Shown: positions 17,980 to 27,453, counted from the first letter of the stretch. The stretch: 34,743 nt of DNA from Candidatus Parcubacteria bacterium (GCA_027324805.1 DAHVRZ010000008.1:1-34743); one strand, 5' to 3'. Made by a program: numbers and translations. The notes: generated from the letters alone by a model not told the origin.

Positions 17980-19794
17980 ATGGATCACATCCGCAATTTC
18001 GTCATCATCGCCCATATCGATTCCGGTAAGTCAACGCTTGCCGACCGTCTGCTTGAGATCACCGGCACGGTGCCGATGCGTTCGATGCAGGAGCAGTATC
18101 TCGACCGCATGCCGCTCGAGCGCGAGCGCGGCATTACGATCAAGATGGCACCGGTGCGTATGGAGTACGTCGCCGCATCCGGTCCGCATGCCGGCGCGAA
18201 GTTCGAACTCAACCTTATTGATACGCCGGGCCACTCCGATTTTTCATACGAGGTATCGCGCGCACTGAACGCCGTCGAAGGAGGCGTCCTTCTTGTTGAC
18301 GGGACGAAGGGGATCCAGGCGCAGACGCTTTCCAATCTCCGCGCAGCGCAGAAGGCGGGGCTTACGCTCATTCCGGCGGTGAATAAGATCGATCTTCCGT
18401 TGGCCCATATCGAGAACGTGGTTGCGGCGACCGCAGCTCTGCTTGGCGTCCGACCGGACGAAGTCTTCCGCGTATCGGCAAAGAACGGGCAGGGCGTCAA
18501 AGAATTGCTCGAAGCGGTCATTGCGGCGGTGCCGCCCCCAAAACCGGATACCGGCACGATCTCCCGTGCGCTTATTTTCGATTCGATGTACGACGACCAT
18601 AAAGGGATCATCGCGAACGTGCGCGTGTTCGGTGGATCGTTCTCCGCGGAGGAGATGCGTTTTGCCGCGCCGGGTGCGGCGTTCAAGGCGAAAGAAGTAG
18701 GATTTTTTTCACCCGATCTCAAAGCGGCCCTCTCACTGAAGGAAGGGGAGATCGGATACATTGCGACGGGGCTCAAAGAGCCGGCGCTCGTGAAGATCGG
18801 CGATACCATCGTTGCCGAACGCGATCTTTCGGTGACGGGTGCCGCCGCCGATGCCCGCACGGCGGCCCTGCCGGGGTACCGCGATCCCGCGCCTGTCGTG
18901 TTCATTTCGTTCTATCCCGACGGTGATACCAAGTATGACGATCTCAAGCGTGCGTTCGAAAAGCTGCGCCTCAACGATGCCGCGCTCCATTTCGAACCCG
19001 ACTCCAACGAGGCGCTCGGCCGCGGGTTCAAGGCGGGCTTCCTCGGCCAACTCCACTTTGAGATCGTTTCAAGCCGGCTCGAGCGCGAATACCACCTCGA
19101 GTTCATGACGAGCTTCCCTTCGATCGCATACCGCGTACAGGACAAAGGACGCGAATTCGTCATCACCCAGCCGCAGGATTTTCCCGACAAACCGGAGAAG
19201 GTATGGGAACCGGTCGTCAACCTTGAGATCCTTACGCCCCAGCAGTATCTGAGCACCGTTCTCGGCATGCAGACCGTGTTCGATATCGAGATCGCCGAGG
19301 TGCACAACATCGGCGACAATCTTTTGATCACCGCAAGGATGCCTTTGCGGGAGCTCATCCGCGATTTCGATGATCGTTTGAAATCCGCGTCGCAGGGATA
19401 TGCTTCATTCACGTACGATGTGACCGGGGAGCAGGAGACGGATGTCGAAAAGCTCGAGATCCTCGTGGTGGACGAGGTCGTTCCCGCGCTTACGCGCATT
19501 GTCCCGAAAAAGGACATCGAGCGCGAAGGACGGCAGACCGTCGAGCGGTTGAAGGAGCTTTTGCCGCGCGAGCAGTTCTCGCAGGCTTTGCAGGCGAAGG
19601 CGCAGGGCCGCATCATCGCGCGTGAGACGATCCCGGCAATGAAAAAGGAACTCGGCAATTTCGGAAAGAACGGCGGCGACCGGACGCGCAAGATGAAGCT
19701 TTGGAAGAAACAGCAGAAGGGCAAAGAGCGCCTCAAGGCGAACGCGCGCGTCACGATCGAGCCGGAGGTGTTCCGTGAGATTTTGAAGAAATAA
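17980..19794 (+). CDS. lepA: elongation factor 4 (LepA)
   Basis: IRNFVIIAHIDSGKSTLADRLLE, ERERGITIK, DTPGHSDF, NKIDLP, LepA-type C-terminus. Confidence 0.96.
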   Translation: MDHIRNFVIIAHIDSGKSTLADRLLEITGTVPMRSMQEQYLDRMPLERERGITIKMAPVRMEYVAASGPHAGAKFELNLIDTPGHSDFSYEVSRALNAVEGGVLLVDGTKGIQAQTLSNLRAAQKAGLTLIPAVNKIDLPLAHIENVVAATAALLGVRPDEVFRVSAKNGQGVKELLEAVIAAVPPPKPDTGTISRALIFDSMYDDHKGIIANVRVFGGSFSAEEMRFAAPGAAFKAKEVGFFSPDLKAALSLKEGEIGYIATGLKEPALVKIGDTIVAERDLSVTGAAADARTAALPGYRDPAPVVFISFYPDGDTKYDDLKRAFEKLRLNDAALHFEPDSNEALGRGFKAGFLGQLHFEIVSSRLEREYHLEFMTSFPSIAYRVQDKGREFVITQPQDFPDKPEKVWEPVVNLEILTPQQYLSTVLGMQTVFDIEIAEVHNIGDNLLITARMPLRELIRDFDDRLKSASQGYASFTYDVTGEQETDVEKLEILVVDEVVPALTRIVPKKDIEREGRQTVERLKELLPREQFSQALQAKAQGRIIARETIPAMKKELGNFGKNGGDRTRKMKLWKKQQKGKERLKANARVTIEPEVFREILKK

Positions 19795-19836
19795 ACCTCT
19801 TTTTATTTATCCGCCCGCGCGGTACACTGGAGCCAT

Positions 19837-20136
19837 ATGAAGATCGCCGCGATCATCGGACTTTCGATCGTTCTTATTATCCTGGGAGTCCAGGCATTCT
19901 CGTTCGTGCGGCAGGTAAACCAATTGAACGCCGCGTATGCGTCGGCGAGCGCCGAGCTCACGAAGGCGAAGGTGCAGGAGGCGAACCTGCAGGACGAACA
20001 GCAATATCTTGCGGACCCGGCGAACCTCGAAAAAGAGCTCCGCGCGCGGTTCAACTATGTGAATCCCGGCGAAAAAATGATCATCATCGTACCATCCTCG
20101 ACCTTGTCCGCGTCATCCGCCGCGGTGAGCGATTGA
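19837..20136 (+). CDS. septum formation initiator (FtsB/DivIC family)
   Basis: One N-terminal TM, coiled coil, LEKELRARFNYVNPGEKMIIIVP. Confidence 0.75.
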   Translation: MKIAAIIGLSIVLIILGVQAFSFVRQVNQLNAAYASASAELTKAKVQEANLQDEQQYLADPANLEKELRARFNYVNPGEKMIIIVPSSTLSASSAAVSD

Positions 20137-20153
20137 TCCGGCCACTGTTCCGC

Positions 20154-20179
20154 AAAAAAAGACCGCATATGGCGCGGTC
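20154..20179 (-). terminator. Rho-independent terminator of the minus-strand 180-aa gene
   Basis: Minus strand gaccgc-N7-gcggtc-ttttttt. Confidence 0.8.
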
Positions 20180-20211
20180 GTTGTGGATTCGGACGGTGTT
20201 GCGCCCGCCTT

Positions 20212-20754
20212 TTATTTTTTTCTGAACGCACGGTAGCGTCGCTCATTCACTTCTTTGATGAGCCCTTCCGTATTCCACGGCAGGGGTTTGGGTATCGCCT
20301 TCTGCGGAGGAAAAAATTCCAAAGCGATCTCGAGGAGTTCGCGTTCTTCCCTGAGGCGGTCTCTGAGGTCGCTCTTCCTCAGATTTCTGTAGATGGACTT
20401 GAGCGTCCGCAGCAGCAGCCCGGTGAGTTCCATATCGTCCAGCTTTGCAAGCGGGGGACATTCCCTGTATGATCCCTCGTCGCGGCGGCGGATGATCGGA
20501 CGCCGCCGCACCACTTCGGCGATGATCTCTTCGAAAGGCAGCATCTCGAGATCGATATACCGCGCAATGGAATTGAGCGGCAGGAGGTGCATTGCGGCCT
20601 CAAGGGCCATGTTCCGCGGATCGCGACCCATTGATGCGCCGCATTCGTCCTGAATATACCATATCCTGCGCAGCATCAGCCGCGCGAGTGCCGCATTCGT
20701 CAGTTCCTTCAATGCACGCGGATATGCCCTGTGTCCGTAAATGTCATTGACCAC
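20212..20754 (-). CDS. hypothetical protein (180 aa)
   Basis: GTG start with SD ggaggg at 8 nt, followed downstream by a terminator. Charged helical protein, no family recognised. Confidence 0.6.
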   Translation of the reverse strand: MVNDIYGHRAYPRALKELTNAALARLMLRRIWYIQDECGASMGRDPRNMALEAAMHLLPLNSIARYIDLEMLPFEEIIAEVVRRRPIIRRRDEGSYRECPPLAKLDDMELTGLLLRTLKSIYRNLRKSDLRDRLREERELLEIALEFFPPQKAIPKPLPWNTEGLIKEVNERRYRAFRKK

Positions 20755-20877
20755 TATTAAAACCCTCCGTCAGTTATTGTTTGTACCGGGCGATATTATA
20801 TCATTGCGGCATAATTTATACAACAGCATGTTCATTTTCTTTTCGTTTCCTGCTATGATTGAGCCGTTATTTGCGAT

Positions 20878-20951
20878 GCGGGATTAGTATAGTGGCAGTA
20901 CGCGACCTTCCCAAGGTTGAGGCGCCGGTCCGATTCCGGTATCCCGCTCCA
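20878..20951 (+). tRNA. tRNA-Gly (anticodon CCC), CCA encoded
   Basis: GCGGGAT/ATCCCGC acceptor, CGACC-TTCCCAA-GGTTG anticodon arm, CCGGTCCGATTCCGG T-arm. Confidence 0.94.
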
Positions 20952-20963
20952 GTAAACGCAAAA

Positions 20964-21734
20964 TCAATCCTTCTTTTTAAAGAGGCTCAATACGAAGAAG
21001 CCTGCGGCAGTGACGACGACGGTCGCGCCCGGTTCGAGGTTGTAGACGGAGGCGATCCAGAAGCCGACGGCGACGGCTGCGACGGCGAGAACGGCTGAGA
21101 CGATGAGGAACTTTCCGAGCGTGTGAGTGAGCTGCCGTGCGGCCGATGCGGGGATGATAATGAGCGATCCGACGAGGAGAGCTCCCAGGAAGCGGAGCGA
21201 CACGATGATCGCAAGGCCGAAGAGGAGCAGGAACCAGAGATTTATCGCATCCACGTTCACGCCTGCCGATCGTGCAAGTTCCGGCGAGAAGAGTCCGAGG
21301 ATGAGCTTGTTCCTCAGGACCCAAAGCGCGACGACGATGAAAATGCTCACCGCAACGCCGAAGATGAACTGGTCCAACGAGATCGCGCCGAATCCACCAA
21401 AGAGCGCATCCACAAGTGCTTCGGTGGAGTTGATGAGGAGCGCGCCGAGCGCCACCGAACTTGCAAAGAGCACGCCGATCGCCGCTTCGGCGGAAAGCTC
21501 CGTTTTCCGCTGGAGCATCCAGATGAGGATGATTCCTGCGAAAAGAGTGAGTCCGCCGCCGATGAGAGGATCGATGCGCCATATGATCGCGAGGCCGAGC
21601 CCCGGAATCGCGATATGCGACATGACGTCCCCTGCGAGGATGGTGCGCTTCATGAGCGCGAATGCGCCTACGAGTCCCGCTGCGGCGGCGCCGAAGAGGG
21701 GTAGGATTATTCCGTAAAGTTCATTTGCCGGCAT
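20964..21734 (-). CDS. metal (Zn/Mn) ABC transporter permease, ZnuB/MntB-like
   Basis: ABC-3 family: FALMKRTILAGDVMSHIAIPGLGLA..., many TM helices; start overlaps the ATPase gene end. Confidence 0.88.
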   Translation of the reverse strand: MPANELYGIILPLFGAAAAGLVGAFALMKRTILAGDVMSHIAIPGLGLAIIWRIDPLIGGGLTLFAGIILIWMLQRKTELSAEAAIGVLFASSVALGALLINSTEALVDALFGGFGAISLDQFIFGVAVSIFIVVALWVLRNKLILGLFSPELARSAGVNVDAINLWFLLLFGLAIIVSLRFLGALLVGSLIIIPASAARQLTHTLGKFLIVSAVLAVAAVAVGFWIASVYNLEPGATVVVTAAGFFVLSLFKKKD

Positions 21735-22473
21735 GGTCGTTATGGTTATCGGGGTTATCGTGTCCATCCGTATTGTGGACATGGTGGAAATAATGGAAAT
21801 ACTTATGCGGGCCATAGAGCTTTTCGAGAGCATTCGGCGTGAGCGCTTCCTCCGGTGCCCCGAACGATATTTCCGTTCGGTTCACTGCGAGAACCTTTGT
21901 CGCATAACGGTATACGAAACTGAGGTCGTGCGATACGAGGATGACCGTCATGCCGAACGCATCCTGGAGGCGGTGGATGAGTTCGTATACCTGTTCTTCC
22001 CCGGATTTGTCGATGCTTGCGGTCGGTTCATCGAGAAGGAGCACATTCGGCTTGCCGAGAAGTGCGAATGCGATGAGTCCGCGCTGGAACTGTCCGCCGG
22101 AAAGATGGCCCACCGGCGTTTCCATGATGCGCCGATCGAGGCCGACGGCCGTTTCGATTTCCGCGATCTCGCCGTGAGGAATGTTCCGCACGCGGGCCTT
22201 CGCCTCCAGAAGATTGCGGAAGTTGATGGGGAGATGCCGGTCGGCGTCTATTTTTTGCGGTACGTAGCCGAGGCGCGCTTCCGGACTCCAGGCAATCGTG
22301 CCCGAGTAGGGGACCATATTGAGGATCGCGCGGAGAAAGACACTCTTTCCTGCGCCATTCGGGCCGATGACCGCGAGCGAATCACCTTCATTCACGCTGC
22401 AATCAATGCCTCTTACGACCGTTTCTCCGTCGAACGAGACGGTAAGATCGGTGACACGAAGTATTTCGGACAT
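21721..22473 (-). CDS. metal ABC transporter ATP-binding protein, ZnuC-like, with His-rich C-terminal tail
   Basis: GPNGAGKS Walker A, LSGGQFQRGLIAFALL signature, LLLDEPTASID Walker B; tail HKYFHYFHHVHNTDGHDNPDNHNDH. Confidence 0.9.
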   Translation of the reverse strand: MSEILRVTDLTVSFDGETVVRGIDCSVNEGDSLAVIGPNGAGKSVFLRAILNMVPYSGTIAWSPEARLGYVPQKIDADRHLPINFRNLLEAKARVRNIPHGEIAEIETAVGLDRRIMETPVGHLSGGQFQRGLIAFALLGKPNVLLLDEPTASIDKSGEEQVYELIHRLQDAFGMTVILVSHDLSFVYRYATKVLAVNRTEISFGAPEEALTPNALEKLYGPHKYFHYFHHVHNTDGHDNPDNHNDHAGK

Positions 22474-22565
22474 ATCGAAGATTGTACCACAGCCCCGTTT
22501 CTTGCGCGCAACACGAAGACGCGATGATCGCGTGTTTATTCAATGAAATAAAAACGGAAAAAGCC

Positions 22566-22594
22566 TTGCCTTTTCTTCGATTTTGTGTTATATA
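22566..22594 (+). promoter_or_regulatory. promoter TTGCCT-N17-TATATA
   Basis: Upstream of the surface-protein gene; predicted start about 22601. Confidence 0.55.
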
Positions 22595-22615
22595 TACGGA
22601 AGCGTCTCTGTGTCC

Positions 22616-22630
22616 AGCTCTTTGAAAAAC
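22616..22630 (+). promoter_or_regulatory. boxA-like sequence AGCTCTTTGAAAAAC in leader
   Basis: Resembles the rRNA antitermination boxA (GCTCTTTAACA / GTTCTTTGAAA); about 15 nt after the predicted TSS. Confidence 0.35.
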
Positions 22631-22699
22631 ACATTTTTTCCGGCCCTTTTACATTTTCATTTCAGTTAAAAGTGTCGCGAAAAAATAAATAATGAAAGG

Positions 22700-25600
22700 A
22701 TGTATAAAACAATCCACAAACGTTCCCAGCCTGCGAAGGCTGTGGCGTTCGGATTGGTCAAGATGGCGTTGTTCGGGATCATTATCTCGAGCTCCCTCTT
22801 TCCGACGGCGTACATCCCTTCTGTGAATATGGCGCATGCGGCGGTGACTACGAGTTCGTCTTCGAGCAGCAGTTCGAGTTCGAGCTCCAGTTCCAGCAGC
22901 AGTTCGAGCAGCAGCTCGTCCTCGTCCTCTGGTTCCGACAGCGGTTCGACCTCGACCGGCACTTCCGGTTCGGGATCGACCGGTAGCGGCACCGTCGGTA
23001 CGGGTACGACCGGCACGACCTCGACCTCCACGTCGACCAGCAGTTCGACTTCTTCGTCGAACTCTTCTTCGACGGTGACCACCACCTCGAGCTCTACAAG
23101 TTCGGGTGGCGGATCCTCGTCGGGTTCGGCGTCGGGCTCCGGTTCTTCGTCCGGTTCCGCATCCGGCACTTCGAGTGGGAACGCAAGTTCCACCTCGGGT
23201 ACCTCCGGTACCGGTTCGACGTCCGGCAGTTCGGGCTCCTCGACGACCTCAACGTCGGGCTCCAATGCGAGCTCGACCGCGAGTTCCACCGCGAGCAGTT
23301 CCTCGAGCAGCAGCTCGTCTTCGGGCTCCAATTCGAGCTCGACCACGAACACCGGCCCGGGAACCTGCTCGGTCGCAACCGCGCTTACCGACAGCGTGAA
23401 CAACGCGACGCCGGGTGTGGGCGATACCATCGTCTACACGCTCACCGGCGCGCCGGCATTCACCACCTCCACGCAGATCACCGTGACCGACCAGCTCGGC
23501 GCGGGGCTCACGTTCGTTTCCGCGGCTCCGTCCACGGGAACCTACTCAAGCTCGACCGGCGTTTGGAGCGTGGGGACGCTGAACGGCGCCTCGACGATCA
23601 CCCTCACCATTACGGCGACGGTGAACGCGGGCACGGAAGGGCAGACGATCGCCAATGACCCCGGCATCTCGTACGTGCAGAGCAACTGCACCGAGAGCTC
23701 GGCGGTCACCGGCGTTTCGATCACCGTCCAGGGCGGGGCTCCGACCTCGACCACGCCGATTGCCGATATCGCGGTCACAAAGACCGCTGATGTCGCGACC
23801 ACCACAGAAGGGAGCACCATCCACTACACCGTTACGGCGCAGGACCTCGGTCCCGCGACGTCAACTGGCGTGGTGGCAACGGATACGCTTCCGTCAGACT
23901 TGACCTTCGAGAACGCTACGGCTTCCGTAGGCACCTACAGCAGTTCGACGGGCACGTGGACGATCGGCGATCTTATGCCGAACGCCACGGCGACCCTCGA
24001 CATTGCTGCGAAAGTAAACACAGGCACCGCCGGCACGACGATCGTGAACACCGCGATCATCGGCGAGTCCGCGAGCACGACCGACAATAACCTCTCGAAC
24101 AACAGTTCGAGTGCGTCGGTCTTCGTGGAATCGACCACCCCGGCCCCCTGTTCGCTCACCGCGGCCCAGTTCGAGGCTGCGGTAAACAGCGGCGAGATCA
24201 GCTGGAATCCCATTTCGGTGGGCACGACCACGGCGTCGTTCACTATAAAGAACGGCACCTCGTGCACCGCGCCGATCAGCCTGATCTCGTGGAAGATGTT
24301 CGTGGCCCAGGGCCAATCGCATTGGCTTTCGACCCAGCAGCGGTTTGACGTCGCTTCGACCTCGCTTTCGGCGAGTTCGACGCAGACGCTCACCGTGAAC
24401 CTGCCTACGTGCAGGGCGCAGGTCGATGCAATGTACGGCCAGGCGCCGACATCGCTCCTCGACAGCAATCCGTACAGTTATCCGAACGTTCCATTCAACC
24501 TCGCTTATGCGTTTGCGAATGCGAACCTTCCGCTCTGCGGCGCAACGTCGACGACCACCGGATTTTCGATATCGAAAACGGTGGACAACGGCTCGCCGAA
24601 GGCGGGGGACACGGTGCATTACACCGTGACGGTGGGTAATATCGGATCCGCCACGTCGACCGGAACGGTGGCGACGGACACCATCCCTGCGGGCCTGACC
24701 CTCGTTTCCGCGACCACGTCGCAGGGCTCCTATGCCTCTTCGACGGGCACGTGGACGATCGGCACCCTCGCGGCGAGCTCTACGGCAGTACTCCAGTACG
24801 CCGCGCTCGTTGATGCGTCGGATACCGCAGGCATGCAGATCACGAACACCGCCACCATCGCGAGCGATACGGCAAGCGTGACGATCACGGTCCAGGGCGG
24901 CGGCGGGCCTACGCCCGTCTACGCCGACATCAGCGTCCAAAAGACCGCCGATGTCACCTCGACCAGCGAGGGTGGCACCATCCACTACACGATCACGGCG
25001 AAGGACCTCGGTCCCTCGACCTCGACCGACGTGGTGGCGACGGACACCATCCCTGCGGGCCTGACCCTCGTTTCCGCGACCACGTCGCAGGGCTCCTATG
25101 CCTCTTCGACGGGTACGTGGACGATCGGCACCCTCGCGGCGAACGCCACGGCGACCCTTGAGATCGCCGCGACGGCGAACGCCGGCACGGCCGGCACGAC
25201 GATCGTGAACACCGCGATCATCGGCGAGTCGCCCTCGCTCACCGATACCAATCCGAGCAACAACAGCTCGAGCGTATCGGTCTACGTGCGGGGCGGCGGC
25301 GGAGGCGGCACCACGGCCGATCTCGGCATCGTGAAGACGGTGGATAACGCGACGCCCAATCCGGGCGACACGGTCCACTTCACCCTCACGGCGACCGATC
25401 ATGGCCCGTCGGATTCCCAGTTCACGGAAGTGACGGACAAGCTGCCCGCGGGGCTCAGCTTTGTATCGTCGACCGTGTCAACGGGCACTTACAATCTGAC
25501 GAGTGGCCTGTGGACGATCGGCAATCTCGCGGACAACGCGACGGCCACGCTTGATATGGCGGCCGTCGTCGGCTCCAACCAAGCGGGGCAAGCGATCGTG

Positions 25601-27337
25601 AACACGGCGTCGATTTCAACGACCCTTGCGTCGCAGATCGATCCGAATCCTTCGAACAACACATCGAGCGTAACGCTCAATGTGCAGACGCCCGGCGTCC
25701 CGGCAGCCGACCTTTCGGTCGTCAAAACCGCGGATGTCGCGACCACTACGGAGGGCGGCACGATCCACTATACGATCGCAGTGACCGATAACGGTCCCGC
25801 GACGTCGACGGGAGCGGTTGCCACCGATACATTGCCTTCCGGACTTACGTTCGAGAATGCAACGGCATCGGTCGGCGCCTACTCCAGCTCGACCGGCGTA
25901 TGGACGATCGGCGACCTCGCGCCCAGCTCGACGGCGACGCTTGATATCGCTGCACTTGTGAACTCCGGTACTGCCGGAACAGTCATCACGAACACAGCGG
26001 TCGTCGGCGAATCGACGAGCACCGTGGACAACAACCTCTCGAACAACAGTTCGAGCGTGTCGGTCTACGTGCAGGGCGGCGGCGGAGGCGGTCCCGTTGC
26101 GGACGTTTCCGTGGCGAAATCCGTCAACAATGCGAATCCCTCGACGGGCGACACCGTGACCTACACGATCACGGCGATGGATAAGGGTACGGCGACCTCC
26201 ACTGGCGTGGTGGCCACCGATACGCTTCCATCCGGCCTCACCTTCGTTTCGGCAACACCGTCGGTCGGGACCTACTCGACCTCGACAGGTGTCTGGACGA
26301 TCGGTGACCTTGGTCCGTCCGCGACCGCAACCCTCGCGATTGCCGCAACGGTGAACTCCGGCACTGCCGGACAGTCCATCACGAACACCGTGACGATCGG
26401 CGATACATCGCCGTCCGACACGGACACCTCCGACAAGACCGCGAGCGCAACGCTTACGGTACAAGGCGGCGGCGGTTGCACAAGCAACTGCGGCGGTTCG
26501 GTACCGACTGCCGAGATCGGCATCGTGAAGACGGTGGATAACGCGAACCCGGATGCGGGAGCGACGATCCACTATACCCTCGCGGTGACCGCTTCCGGCC
26601 CTTCACCTTCGATCGGTGTCGTCGCAAGCGACACTCTTCCGGCAGGCGTGACGTTCGTTTCCGCTTCGTCTTCGATGGGGTCGTATGATTCGGCCACCGG
26701 CGAATGGACGATCGGCAGTATGAACGTCGGCCAGACGGCAACGCTCGTCATCACGGCGACGGTCAATGCGTCCGATCCTTCGGGCGAGACGATCACAAAC
26801 ACCGGTACCGTCCACGAATCCCCGACGGTCAATGACCAGAACTCCGGCAATAACACTTCGAGCGTGACGATCACCGTCGCGGGCGGAGGCGGCGGAGGAG
26901 GGGGTACGGTGACGGTCGGCGGCGGTGGCGGCACGGTGCTCGGCACAAGCACCACACCCGGCCAGGTTCTCGGAATCTCCACGTGCGGCCTTTACCTCGA
27001 CGAGTATATTCACCCGATACGCAAGTATCTGAATACGCCGGCGCAGGTGATGAAGCTGCAGGAGTTTCTGAACGCCAACCTGGGAACCAACCTGCCCGTA
27101 ACGGGCTACTACGGCCCGCTCACGATCGCGGCGGTCAATCAGTTCCAGAATAAGTACCACACGGAGCTTCTGCTTCCGTGGGTACCTCTCGGGCTTACGA
27201 ACGAGTACACTCCGACGTCCTACGTCTATCAGACGACGTGGCGCTGGATCAATCTCATCGAGTGCCCTTCGCTCAATCTGCCGATGCCGACCCTTAAGGT
27301 CGATGACTTCGCCACTTCGTACACGTACACGTTCTAA
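22700..27337 (+). CDS. giant surface protein: signal peptide, Ser/Thr/Gly stalk, eight DUF11-type repeats, C-terminal peptidoglycan-binding-like domain
   Basis: 1545 aa; MALFGIIISSSLFPTAYIPSVNMAHAAV signal; ADIxVxKTxDxxxPxxGxTxxYTxT repeated 8 times; MKLQEFLNANLGTNLPVTGYYGPLTIAAVNQFQ. Confidence 0.9.
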   Translation: MYKTIHKRSQPAKAVAFGLVKMALFGIIISSSLFPTAYIPSVNMAHAAVTTSSSSSSSSSSSSSSSSSSSSSSSSSSGSDSGSTSTGTSGSGSTGSGTVGTGTTGTTSTSTSTSSSTSSSNSSSTVTTTSSSTSSGGGSSSGSASGSGSSSGSASGTSSGNASSTSGTSGTGSTSGSSGSSTTSTSGSNASSTASSTASSSSSSSSSSGSNSSSTTNTGPGTCSVATALTDSVNNATPGVGDTIVYTLTGAPAFTTSTQITVTDQLGAGLTFVSAAPSTGTYSSSTGVWSVGTLNGASTITLTITATVNAGTEGQTIANDPGISYVQSNCTESSAVTGVSITVQGGAPTSTTPIADIAVTKTADVATTTEGSTIHYTVTAQDLGPATSTGVVATDTLPSDLTFENATASVGTYSSSTGTWTIGDLMPNATATLDIAAKVNTGTAGTTIVNTAIIGESASTTDNNLSNNSSSASVFVESTTPAPCSLTAAQFEAAVNSGEISWNPISVGTTTASFTIKNGTSCTAPISLISWKMFVAQGQSHWLSTQQRFDVASTSLSASSTQTLTVNLPTCRAQVDAMYGQAPTSLLDSNPYSYPNVPFNLAYAFANANLPLCGATSTTTGFSISKTVDNGSPKAGDTVHYTVTVGNIGSATSTGTVATDTIPAGLTLVSATTSQGSYASSTGTWTIGTLAASSTAVLQYAALVDASDTAGMQITNTATIASDTASVTITVQGGGGPTPVYADISVQKTADVTSTSEGGTIHYTITAKDLGPSTSTDVVATDTIPAGLTLVSATTSQGSYASSTGTWTIGTLAANATATLEIAATANAGTAGTTIVNTAIIGESPSLTDTNPSNNSSSVSVYVRGGGGGGTTADLGIVKTVDNATPNPGDTVHFTLTATDHGPSDSQFTEVTDKLPAGLSFVSSTVSTGTYNLTSGLWTIGNLADNATATLDMAAVVGSNQAGQAIVNTASISTTLASQIDPNPSNNTSSVTLNVQTPGVPAADLSVVKTADVATTTEGGTIHYTIAVTDNGPATSTGAVATDTLPSGLTFENATASVGAYSSSTGVWTIGDLAPSSTATLDIAALVNSGTAGTVITNTAVVGESTSTVDNNLSNNSSSVSVYVQGGGGGGPVADVSVAKSVNNANPSTGDTVTYTITAMDKGTATSTGVVATDTLPSGLTFVSATPSVGTYSTSTGVWTIGDLGPSATATLAIAATVNSGTAGQSITNTVTIGDTSPSDTDTSDKTASATLTVQGGGGCTSNCGGSVPTAEIGIVKTVDNANPDAGATIHYTLAVTASGPSPSIGVVASDTLPAGVTFVSASSSMGSYDSATGEWTIGSMNVGQTATLVITATVNASDPSGETITNTGTVHESPTVNDQNSGNNTSSVTITVAGGGGGGGGTVTVGGGGGTVLGTSTTPGQVLGISTCGLYLDEYIHPIRKYLNTPAQVMKLQEFLNANLGTNLPVTGYYGPLTIAAVNQFQNKYHTELLLPWVPLGLTNEYTPTSYVYQTTWRWINLIECPSLNLPMPTLKVDDFATSYTYTF
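24667..24776 (+). repeat. 110-bp direct repeat copy 1 within DUF11 array
   Basis: Near-identical (one mismatch seen) to 25033-25142, offset 366 bp = 122 codons. Confidence 0.85.
25033..25142 (+). repeat. 110-bp direct repeat copy 2 within DUF11 array
   Basis: ggtggcgacggacaccatccctgcgggcctgaccctcgtttccgcgaccacgtcgcagggctcc... as in copy 1. Confidence 0.85.
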
Positions 27338-27388
27338 CGCGTATGCGCGACGGAGATCGGCGCAGTCGTCCGGTAGGGCGATAAAACG

Positions 27389-27428
27389 AAACAACACCTC
27401 TTGCTGCAGCAAGAGGTGTTGTTTTATT
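27389..27428 (+). terminator. Rho-independent terminator (18-bp perfect stem)
   Basis: aaacaacacctcttgctg/cagcaagaggtgttgttt followed by tattttt. Confidence 0.9.
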
Positions 27429-27453
27429 TTTGTGTTTGTGTTATAATAGACTC

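Noticed and set aside
22850-23350. CRISPR array or microsatellite
   Set aside because: Repetition is at the serine-codon level with no fixed repeat/spacer structure; it is in-frame coding sequence.
23894-25402. 502-aa minus-strand ORF (R/G/D-rich)
   Set aside because: Antisense to the DUF11 array; its repetition mirrors the sense repeats.
22700-27337. Sortase-anchored protein
   Set aside because: No LPXTG-like motif plus TM at the C-terminus; ends in a peptidoglycan-binding-like region.
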